Positions 15,045 to 27,000 of a DNA stretch of 37,440 bases are shown in pieces. Position 1 is the first letter of the stretch; the number at the start of each line of letters is the position of its first letter. Both the position numbers and the translations under genes were made by a program. The notes beneath the pieces were generated by a model. That model searched no databases. It saw nothing but the letters and a program-made list of their open reading frames with translations, and had not been told where the DNA came from. Where the stretch lies: assembly GCA_902763835.1 (NCBI GenBank), contig CACWTQ010000009.1, positions 1 to 37,440 of the forward strand. The letters are read 5' to 3'. This DNA is from an uncultured Ruminococcus sp. GTDB lineage: Bacteria > Bacillota > Clostridia > Oscillospirales > Acutalibacteraceae.

Positions 15045-18000
15045 ATGAAAAGGAAAAAATCTATACTAAAAAATATAGCTGCATGGGTTATTGTGTTCTG
15101 TCTGTCAATGAATACTATGCCCTCTGAAGTTACGTTTTCATTGATAGAGGCAGTTTCGGCGATAGGGTTTGATTTTAGTTCAGATGATCTGCAGAAAGTC
15201 GAAATCGAGAACGGAAGTTTGCAGGAAACAATATCAAAAATATTTTCCTCTGCTTCCGAAAGCAATCCGGGACAGGGCAAGATAATTCTGGATAAGGATT
15301 ACTCCGAGAATCTTATGATCCCCGATAATACAGTTGTGTTAATAGACCTGAACGGTCACACGTTAAGTCCTGTTTATTCGGGAGACGAAAATCACATTGC
15401 GGTTTACGGTACACTGAAAATCATTGATTCAACCGGTGAGGGTATGCTTTCTTCCGACGGCTCAAGCGATATCCGTGCAATTACTGTTGTCAGCGGTGCC
15501 AAGCTTGTTATTGACGGCGTGGAAATAAGAAATTATCACAGCTCGGGTAACGGTGCCGGCATAAGAGTTGAGGATAACGGATACTTCAACTTGGTAAGTG
15601 GTAAGTTGACCGGAAACAGCAGTGAGCTACAGGGCGGTGCTGTCTATGCGTTCAATGCCAATTCTGTAGATTTTTCAAGCGGTGAAATAAGCGGAAACTC
15701 TGCTCTCAACGGTGGAGGTATTGCTTTCTACCGTTCCGACAGCCTATCCGAGAATTCCGTTTACACTCTCGCCAATCTCACCGTAACCGAAAACAATGCC
15801 ACGGAGAACGGCGGCGGTATTTATGTTGAAAGTCCGATTTTCGTATCTATAGAAAATCTTACTGTCGACAACAACACCGCACAGCAAAACGGCGGCGGAT
15901 TTTTCTTTAACAGCACGGCTTCTTTGACTGTTGATGCCAAAAGCAGTATCAGCGGCAATACGGCGGTGGAGAACTACGGCGGCGGTGTTTATTTCTATGC
16001 TTCTACTGCACTCAAGGGTTCCTCCTTTACGCTAAATGGCGGTAAGGTTAACAATAACACTTCAAAAAATAACGGCGGCGGTATATATTTCGCTGTGGCG
16101 GATGCATCCACCAAGCCTCAGTTCGTTCTCAACAGCGGTGAGGTAAACGGAAACAGTGCCGGCTCGTCAGGTGGCGGAGTATATATGTACAGAAAATCCG
16201 ATTTCACCATGAACGGAGGTTCCGTTGCTAACAATTCCGCACAGAACTACGGCGGCGGAATATTTGTAGAAGGCGGTCTTTCCGGCGCAAATGCTTCAAG
16301 CTTCACGATGAACGGCGGAGTTGTTTCGGATAATACTCTTACCGCCGATACGAATACACGTTACGGTGCCGGAGTTCGGGTTGGAAGATATACAAACATA
16401 AACCTAAACAAGGGAGAAATAACCCGGAATACGAAAGCTTTTTATGGCGGCGGTCTTTACGGAGATTCTGACTGTGTGATAAACGTGTGTGACGGTATGA
16501 TAATTTCACAAAACTCGATTTATTCGGGCAACGGTCAAACTATAGGTGCAGGTTTGTATTTTGGTCAGTATACGGTCTTTGTAATGACCGGAGGAAAGAT
16601 TGACTCAAACTATTGCGAAACGGAATCTTGTGCTGGCGGTGGCCTTTATATCGCAGGGAATACCCGTGAAATTACGATCTCCGGAGGAGAGATCACAAAT
16701 AACAAAATCTACGGAAGCGGCGCAGGATTATTTGTTAGCGGTTCGGTTACGATTAACGGTACTGCACGGATTGCCGAAAATGAGGCGCTCGGAAGGTACT
16801 CCAACACTCAAGTCTCCGGAGGAGGTGTATATATAAGCGGTACTCTCGAATTGGGCGGTGAAGCCGTAATAGAAAATAATGTAAGTAATTATCGTGGCGG
16901 AGGAGTTTACTGCACGGGTTCTGTCGAAATTCGTGACGAGGCGGTTGTCCAAAATAATACCGCTTTGTATAACTCTGGCGGCGGTTTGTACATAGGTCTA
17001 ACCGGCAATAGTAATACGGTGCAAAATGTTACATTTAAAATGAAGGGTGGTAAGGTAATAAATAACACTGCTAACTATACGGGAAGTAACTATAGTTACG
17101 GTGGTGGCATCTATATACGAACTAATAAAAATATATATTTGACCGGCGGTGTAATCAGCGGCAACACAGCGGCATACGGTGGCGGTGTGAGTATTCTGAG
17201 AAATGCCGGAAGTACAGCAGGCGTTACTTACTACGGTTTCTCCGCAGAGGTTTCAACAAATATGGAAATCTCCGGAAATACCGCAATGTTAAGTGGCGGC
17301 GGAGTTTATATCGGTAGCACAACACGTTTGGAACTTTATAACGGAGGAAAGATAATTAACAATATTGCTGAGAGTTACGGCGGCGGTGTTTTTGTGCAGC
17401 AGAATTCACGTAGAGATTTCCTGAATGCTCAAAGTGGATCGGGAACGGAGGATGAAGCTCTCGAGATTCTTGGCGGAGAGCTTCATGATAACACCTCAAA
17501 TCTCGGAAGAGACTTTTATGTTGATGAAACGTTCACAGGAACTTATCTTCCGGCTTATCTATCTGTTACAAAGGCAAGTTCCATGGAAAATGCATCGGAG
17601 TCTGCGTACTGGCGCGATGAAACGAACGGCGGTATTAGTTATGATGATTTGAGCAATAAGACTAAGGTCGATAACGGTGAAACTCCAAAATACAGTGCAT
17701 ATACATTTAATAATGTGACCGAAGCCGTAGCTTCAATCGGCGATGAAACTTTTTTGAGCGTTCAGTCTGCAATTGATGCTATAAAAAATAAGCAGGTTTC
17801 CGGAAGCGATATTGTTCTTCTAAAATCCAATATAGAAAGTGTAACCGTGCCGGAGGGTATTACCGCAAGCCTTGACCTTAACGGAAATATACTTTATGGT
17901 TCTGTCGGAAGCGTTATCACAATTCAGAAGGACGCAAAGCTTACGGTTAAGGATACTGTCGGCGGCGGTATAATTACAAAGGGTAAGGGAATCGTTCACA

Positions 18001-21000
18001 GCAATAATCAAACCTACGGAGGCGGCGTCTATATACTGTCGGGTACATTTGTTATGGAAAGCGGTACGATTAGCGGAAATAAAGCTCAATGGGGTACTGC
18101 TGTCTATGTGAATAACGGTACTTTTGAAATGACCGGAGGTACAATTGAAAACAATAGGTACAGTAGCACTAACAGTGCAATTTATGCTGATGGTACTTCC
18201 AAATTAACAATATCGAATGCCGTTATAACAAACAACGATTCAAGAGCTATTTATATCAACGGAGGAAGTATAACGGCGGAGATTAAGGATTCCACATTGA
18301 GCAAGTGTGGATTAGCAGTACATGTAAATAGTTGTAAAATGGTCAACATTGAGAATTGCAATATTATTGAGAATAAAGCAAGCAATAATGATTGGGGTGC
18401 TGTTCGTGTAAATTCAGGAACGGTATATATAAAAGATACTGTTATAAAAAATAACACTTCGCCATACGGTGCAGGCCTTTTTATTTCAGGCGGCTCTGTT
18501 CACCTTGACGGTGTTAAAATCACGGAAAATATAGCAACTTCTGCTCCAACCGATGGAACGGGTGGTCCCGGAGGTGTGCGTGTTTATAATGCGCAGCTTT
18601 ATATGAAAAACTCAAAGGTTTACAACAACCGATCCGTATCATACGGAAGTGATATGTATATAGGGGCAGGTGCTTATTTCCACAATGAAACAGGCGAAAC
18701 TACAGATTGGAGAACTGCTGAGAGCTTTGGGCTTGACGACTATAATAGTTGGTTGGATGAATCGACCGGCAAGTATTATGTTTCGGATAAGAGTCAGCAT
18801 GACGACAGCATAGCGGATTTTGAAAATGTTTCCGATATGGTATTGACAAGTCCGAAAGACCGAGCATCAAATAATTACTTCCTTATAGCAAAAAAAGCCC
18901 CGGACGGTAATGACGGCGATGATTATGTTGCTAAATTTGAGGATAACAATCAGAAGTTCGTCACTCTCGGTGCGGCTATTTCCGCCGCAGAGAAACGTGG
19001 CGATGAGGTTACTACGATAAAACTCCTCAAGGATATTTCGGAAAATAACGTAGTACGTTCAAGCGATACCAAAATTACGATTGATCTCTGCGGTCACACG
19101 ATAACCTCGGTTGTCGGTAAAACAAATATATTTTCAATCAACGGCGGTGATCTTACTCTTAAGGACAGTGCAGGCGGCGGAAAGCTCGTTCCTGCCGACA
19201 AGACGAAAAACGATATCAGTATGACCCGTGCGATATATATCGGAAGAAACGGTAAATTCACTCTCGAAAGCGGCGAGATTTCCGGCTTTGACTATAACGG
19301 TGACGGTGCGGCGATTTATTGTACTCCCGGTAATTGTGAAATAAATATCAAAGGAGGTACAATCAAGGATAATGCGGCATCGGGCAGCGGCGGTGCAATT
19401 TGTATTTTTGCTAATGTCACTAACAGTGCGAATGTATTTAATATGACCGGTGGAAATATTTCCGGCAATACTGCCGTAAGCAACGGCGGCGGAATTTATA
19501 TGAATGTTAATAATGCATCAAGTAATACCTCAAAGCTGACGATTAGCGGCGGCGTCATAGAAGATAACCATGCCGGTAATCAGGGCGGAGGAATCTGGTG
19601 CTCTGGCGCAAATAATGCAAATAACAAAAGCGAATTTGCTGTTTACGGTTGTGAAATCAAAAACAATTCGGCTTATACCGGCGGTGCAATATATGCTTCT
19701 TGTACAGGATTTAATTCACTGTTCATTTTGGGTGACGAAAGCAAGCATACGATAATCAGCGGAAACTCTTCGACTTATACAGTTGGCGGAGCGTATATAT
19801 ACAATGCTGGCGCTGATGCAAAAGGTGTCGTTATATGTAATGTTGAGTTTAAGGAGAATACTGCAACAAGCTATTATGGTGCAATGTATGTTTATTCGTG
19901 TAATGTTTCGATAAAGAATTGTGCTGTTCATGATAATTTATCAAGAAACAGTTGTGCCGGAATCGATATATCCTCCGGAAAATTCACTGTTGAGGACTGT
20001 AAGTTCTACCGTAATGTAGCTCAGAACTCAGGCGGTGGATTGTACATTGAAAATCCGCCTACAAGTTTTTATTCGGGCGAAAGCTGCATAAAAAACTGTG
20101 TTATGTACGAAAACTGTGCAAACTACGGTTCGGGTGTGTATGATACTAGCTTAGACGATGTTACCTATGAGGGCTGTGAGTTTTATAAAAACTTTACCCA
20201 GGGTAGTAGTTCGGGCGGTCCGGCGATGTGTTTTAGCGGAAGAGTAACGGCACGTACCAAAACAATCCTTAACTGCAGTATTCACGATAATACCACTAAC
20301 AGCGGTTCGGGAGGAGGAATCATAACTACCTCTGCAGGCAATGTGACCATACGCTTAGAGAATACCGAAGTTAAAAATAATTACGCCTCGGCAAGCGGCG
20401 GCGGTATTTGTTTTAGCTATTATGAAAAACACAAACTTATTCTCGATAGTGGTACAACGATTTCCGGGAATAAATGCGGTAGTTACGGCGGCGGAGTTTA
20501 TGTTTCATCGGATCTTGTAATTAATGAAGGAGTCGTTATTGAAAACAATACCGCTACGATCAGCGGCGGCGGAGTTTATTTTTCAAATCAAAGTTATGCA
20601 TTGAATTTTACAATGAACGGAGGAGAAATTAGAAACAATGAATCGCTCGGAGTAGGAAACAATTATGGCGGCGGCGTATGTATTTACAACAGTTCAACGA
20701 CGGGTTTGGCAAATGTAGAATTCTCCGGAGGAAAAATCAGCGGTAATTCCGGTAAGTACGGAGGAGGTTTATCAATTTACAATTCCAACCTCGATCGTGT
20801 TGTTCCGAAGGTGAGAATATCCGGTACCGAAATTTCGGATAACATTGCGACATATAACGGCGGTGGAATTTATTGTTCCAATTATACGAGTGACACAATA
20901 CTTTCCGGTACGGCTGTCGTTAAAAACAATTCCGCAGGAAGCTATGGCGGCGGCGTATATGTTGCCTATGCACAAACGGACTTTAAAATGGATGACGACG

Positions 21001-24000
21001 GCGGAAAGCTTTACGGAAATACAGCCCCACTCGGTAACGATGCGTATATTGTATACAGCGCTTCATACAGAAACTCGAATCTTTATCTCTCAAAAGCTTC
21101 AGAGATGTTTGACGACGGAGATGGGTTTACTGCGACAGGCTGGCTGGAAGAGGTGAGCGGAGCGGTCTATACCGATCCGGTAAAAATAAGACCGCTCGGC
21201 AGAAGCTACGCTTACACCCTCCGCTACCGCAGATCGGGAAAGGTTGTTGCAGTCTATAACGGCGAGGAATATTTTTCCGTTCAGGAAGCGGTAGATGCTA
21301 TACAAAACTCGAGTGATTCTTCCGGTACTGTAATAATGGTAGACGATTCTACCGAATCAGTAACAGTTGGCTCCGGATCGAATATAACGCTTAATCTGAA
21401 CGGTCATACACTCAAGGGCAGCGGTATTTCGGCAATCACAAGCAGAGGAGACCTTGAGATCATCGATGAGAAAATGAAAGTGACCGTAGGAAGTAATACC
21501 TATACAGCGGGTACGGACACGGGAAAAATCACCGGAACTGCTGCAAAGGCAGGCGGCGGAATTCTCGTTCTCAGCGGCAAGGTGACATTGAAGAGCGGCA
21601 TGATCTCAGAATGTTTAGCAGGCTCGGGCAGTACCGACGCAACATACGGCGGTGCAGCAGTCGCAGTCTCAAGCGGAGAGTTCGTGCTTGACGGCGGAAC
21701 AATCTCCGACAACACCGCTTATCACGGAGCGGCTGTTCTTGTACAGAACCTGGCGGCTAAGTTCACGATGTACAGCGGTTTGATTGAAAACAACCGCACA
21801 TCAAAGAATGTAGACAGCACGACCACAGGTCACGGTGCAATATTCAACAATGGCGGTAAGGTCAACATTCTCGGCGGAAAAATTTCAGGCAATGAAGCAA
21901 GCTACGGTGCAGCGATTTATAACAACAGCGGAACGACTATCATTGCCGGAAACGATGAAAATCCCAAGCCTGTTATTTCCGGTAATACTGCCGGTTACAG
22001 AGGCGGCGCTGTCTATGTGAATAACGGAACGGTTATAACGAGTAATGCTATAATCAGCGGCAACAAAACATCCGTCGCAAAAAGTGCTACCGTTACTACG
22101 GCAGACGGTCTCTCTCAGTCCTCGGGCGGAGCGATTTTCGTGGCAGGAGGTTCTCTGTATGTGCGTGACGGTACCGAAATAAAACGAAACCAAGCCGTAA
22201 GAGGCGGTGCAATATATCAGAGAAACGGCACTGTTAGCATCAGCGGAAGCAGTACCGTTATAACCGGAAATATTGCTCAGCTCGGAGGCGGCTGCGCACA
22301 GAATCCTCTTCCGGGCAACACGACAACTACGATGACTGTAAGCGACGGTGCATCGGTCTATGCAAATAAGTCAACCCTGACAATCGCAGGAAACGATTTT
22401 TATTCCGCATGGGAGGGCACAAACTCATACCAGAATCAGCTCGGCAAAAATGCTCAGTACACCCCAAGACTGAATCTCCTTTCCGCTTCTACCATGAGTG
22501 TAGGAGACAGATATAATGTTTGGAAAAACGATGCTTACAGCGGAGATCAGAGAACAGGAAAAGATTTTGATTCCGGTCAGTACATTACTGCTGAAGTGAA
22601 TCTGGCAAATAACGTTCAGATAACGGCGTCGTACTACGAAGCAGAGGTATCAACGAATATTGACAGTAACTACAAAGTAGCAGAATTAAAGATTTCTGAA
22701 GTTACCGATGGTACGGCGGAATTTGATGCAGGTCAGACAGTCTCGTCTCAGAAGTATGACGATGCACGGACTTATGAGAAAACCGCAAAGCAAGCTTTGG
22801 CTGAAAGAATTCCCGGAGTGTCACAGTCGAACGAAACCTACACGTATAACGGCGTGGTTTACAATTATATTGAATATGACGGTAAAAAATATGAACAGAA
22901 TCAGGCTATCGAGTGGTGGCCGGGTAACGATTCCGGCGGCAACAACAACATAGTAAGAACCTATGATAAGCTGTTTTATACACTTCTGATTTCTCATGAA
23001 TCTACAGTGGAGAATTTGGAGGACAGAGATTATCAAGTTCAGCTGAATATCAGAGCTGTTTTGCCGTGCAGCGCAGAGAAAGCAACGTTTGTTGACCTCC
23101 AAAAAAATGATCTTGTAAATGCCACCATCATTCCGAGCACAGACGAAAACGGAAATCCGATACAGATACTCACAGGATACTGGAATTATACCATAAGTGC
23201 AGAAAATAAGTCGTCGGGAAGCCTTAGCAAAAACCTGAACATTTATGTTTACGGAATGAAAAACGGAGACGTTATTAAGCCAACGTTTGAGTGTTGGTTT
23301 GGCGGTAACGATACAGATCCTCATGCAGAATGTGATTCGGAATCCATAACGGTTTCGGCGGCTCCTAAATATAACGTGACGATTCTAAACAACCCCGAGC
23401 TTAACTATACAAGCTATTTTGATACAAAATACGGAGTTGAAACAACATCCTCTTCCGCCGGAAGCGAAGATGTCGTTTATGGCGTAATGCTCGGATACGG
23501 TGTTACTGTCGAGTTGTACAATGAGCCGTCAACAAAGTCACTAAAGGGTATTGAGATTCCGGCGGACGGGTTGGAATTTGATATAAGCTTTAAAGGCAAG
23601 CTTTTTGACAGCGGCGGAAAGGAGGTCGCAGGAGCTGTTAATGCTCCGGCAGTTTGGGCGTATAAGGAGAACAACACTTCCTATTACGGTCGAGCGATAG
23701 GTTCAAATATCGATGCGGTTAACATGAACTGGGACGATGAAGATGCAGATACAAAGCGGTCGTATTTTGCTTACGGTGCGGCACCATTTAATACGGGTAA
23801 TAATAATGCCTCGTGTTATGACGGTGGAGGCTGGACGGTTTCAAACTCCTCAGCTCCTACGGATTCAAATGAGTCGAAGCTGCACGTCAAAATAGACGGA
23901 TACAATTTTAGCACTAATAATACCGATCCGAACAATAATATTGATCCTATTCAATATTCAGGCGGCGTAGCCAGCAATATTCTTAATTCAAAAGCGGTAA

Positions 24001-27000
24001 AGGCATTTTCGGCAGGATATATCCAGATAATACTTCCTCTTAACGACCTTGATGCAGACAAGCTTTCGAACGGTTTTTATCAGATTTATATGGATTCTGT
24101 AGTATCCGGTCTTGACGCAAAGGGAATATCAGGTTTGGTCTACGAGGATCTCCTTTCTAAATATCAGTATGAGTCCGGCCTTAGTGATAGCGAAAAAGAG
24201 ACGGATTTACAGGCGATGAATACGTATTACTCATATCCCAACACAGACGATTTAAAGACAAACGCTCCTGCAGTAAACGAAACTAGATATGCTGATAATT
24301 ACGAGTCTGTGAACCGTGGACTTTTGGTGTTGAACGGTTCGGGTTCGGGTTCGGGTGGCGATTGGATGTCTAAAAATAATCTGTTTAACAACGAAAGCAA
24401 TGTTCACATCAACGGTTCTACCGTTGCTACGGATACAGGGCGTGGAGAGACACCGTTGAATTCAACCGTATTCATCGAGGGAAACGCAAACTTCAGTAGT
24501 CAAGTAATAAACACTTCCGATATAAATGCGAAGGAACATTACTATAAGAATGAACCGAATTACGATTCTCAGCTGTTTAATGTAATTGAGTATAACTATA
24601 TGACAGCTTTGAATATTTTGCAGAAATTTGATGCTGATGCATATACTCCGGTTGGCACAGGACCTGTAATAAACCAGAGAAGCGGCACTCAGGCATTCAC
24701 GAACCTGCTTAACGATTCATTCAGTATTTCGCTCAACGGTGGTACTCCGTCTTGGTTGGATAGTGCTGCGAAAAATTATACATTGACAATTTTGTATGCA
24801 GCTAAGCCTGATGGAAAAAATTGGACGAGAGCTTCCAAAACAGATACTTCGGTTACACCTAATGTTACTTATGACGATGGCGGTGTGGCAAATATGGATG
24901 AGTACATAGAAGAAAATCTGATTTATTTTGAATCACTGGATGATCTTCATGCTTATCTTGGTGATGATGCAAAATGCGTGGCAATTCTTTATCAGTTCCG
25001 TAATTTATGTATGAGATCAGGCTACAATGTGACTGCCCGTGCTAAAATGACTGTTACAGGTGACTTCGATAAGGTAGGTAAAACATACTGCACTACCAAT
25101 GATGTAAGAGAATGGCTCACATATCGTCCGTATTACAAGATGTACTATTATGACAACACGCTTGATCAGAACATCTATACCTTTAATTGGCATGATATAG
25201 TTTACGAAGAGAAGGACAGAGGCGACGATTCCGGAGAAACGGTCAAGGCTTATGGTGCCGTTCTCGATTCGGGTTCGGGCTACGACTCGTTGGGTTACTA
25301 TACTCAAGACGGTAAGTTCAAAGTGAATCTTGACGGTTATTCCAAGGACTATGTAAAAACACGTTATCAGAATGGTACGAAAGTTCAGGGAACTCACGTA
25401 GGAGGTAATAGCGACAGAAGAAGTCCTATGTTCGACGGAAACACCTTGCTCCTGTATTCTATAGATACGAGTATCGATATCAATGTAAATACAAAAGTTG
25501 AGGGTACCAATACGGTAAAAGAAAACTATAACATTACCTTCGGTGAACGTAATGTAGAATATCGTGTAACACCTACGATAAATATTGCAAGCAGTGCCAA
25601 TAAGAATGAGCTGGTACGAAACGGAACTCAGAGTGCTGATATCACAATTACGTTGAATTTGCCAAAGGGTCTGCACTATCAGGAAGGAAGTCTGTTAATA
25701 GATTACGACAACAAAAAAGGCGATTACAAAGAGATAGAGGAAGAAAAAAGCGATTACAGAGAGGGAGAACTGTCATGGAACACCGAAATTGTAAATAACG
25801 ATGACGGAACAACCACTATTAATATCACAACATTTGTTTCCGATATTGATAAAAAACTTCCCAAGCTATACTTTGACTGCACTATCGGTGATGCAGAAGA
25901 TCCGAATAAAGATATAAAAGTAAACGGAACATCTCTTTCAGTAATTGCCGAGATTCATGCTCAATATTCCGAAAAAAGTATCATTGCGGCAGAAACTCAT
26001 ACGGACAGTGCGAATATCACGGTTTCTCTTACGGAACAGGAGGGTATTGCTAAGGGAGTTGAAGATACGTTGGTAGAGATTGGGGAAGATATGACTTACA
26101 CTCTGACCTACGGAAACAACGTTAAGTCTTCTCGGGCAAATGATATTGAGTTTGTCGATGTTATGCCTCATAATAACGATGGCAGAGGAACTCAATACAG
26201 TGGAAATTACAGGATAAAATCCGTTGAACTGAGGTTCACTTCTGAAGAAGATTATAATAATTTTAAAGCTGAATCAGGTAAACTTATGTTCGGAAAGGAT
26301 CTTGTACATTGGGACAGCGAGGTTCGTGAATCGGACGATATCCGAAAGGGCTTTATCGAAAGCATAAAAGCCGACAATATAACGGTAGGGTATACGCCAG
26401 ATGACAGCACTTACAAGTTGACTTATAATTTCAGCGATAAGGACGTAATTCCGGGTATCATTTCCGACAGCAACGGAAACAATGTTGAAGCCGCACCTGC
26501 CTTATATGTTTACGTTCCTTCTATCAGCGGTGAACAGAGATTTACCGTTAGAGTTACAATTACTCCACGTGACAGTTCGAATAAATTACTGGAGCGTGGC
26601 GGAGAAACTCAGATTGGAGGAAACGAATATCACAACAGTTTCTTCTATCGAAGCGTAAAGAATAACAAACCTATTGAACCTCTTAATTCAAACGAAGTAG
26701 GAATATCGGTTATCAATAGGGTTATATCCGGTGTTGTTTGGATGGATCAGGATCGTGACGGTATGTATAATACTGCTGAAGCGGTAGAGACAAATAACAG
26801 CAACGAAGACAATGCGAAGAAGGTACAGGAATATCCTCTTTCCAAAGTTACAGCAACGCTTTATGAGTTCAATGATGGCACCTTAAAGCCTGCTTATAAT
26901 GTTTTGGGGAGTAAAGTTGATTCTGTAGAAACCAATAATGACGGAAAATACAGCTTTGACAACCTTGCCGAAGGAGATTATGTTGTGGTATTTACCGATG

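Noticed and set aside
15600..22300. Dense repeated short motifs that could suggest a CRISPR or DNA satellite
   Set aside because: The repeats are in-frame protein coils (NGG, GGG(I/V)Y) with variable length and no constant spacer; they are coding beta-helix repeats.
25017..25676. Long antisense frame (219 codons) inside the giant adhesin gene, and similar ones at 22821-23324 and 12282-12872
   Set aside because: They lie wholly opposite strong coding sequence, have no ribosome sites, and read as low-complexity Ile/Val/Cys-rich peptides expected from antisense of repeats.
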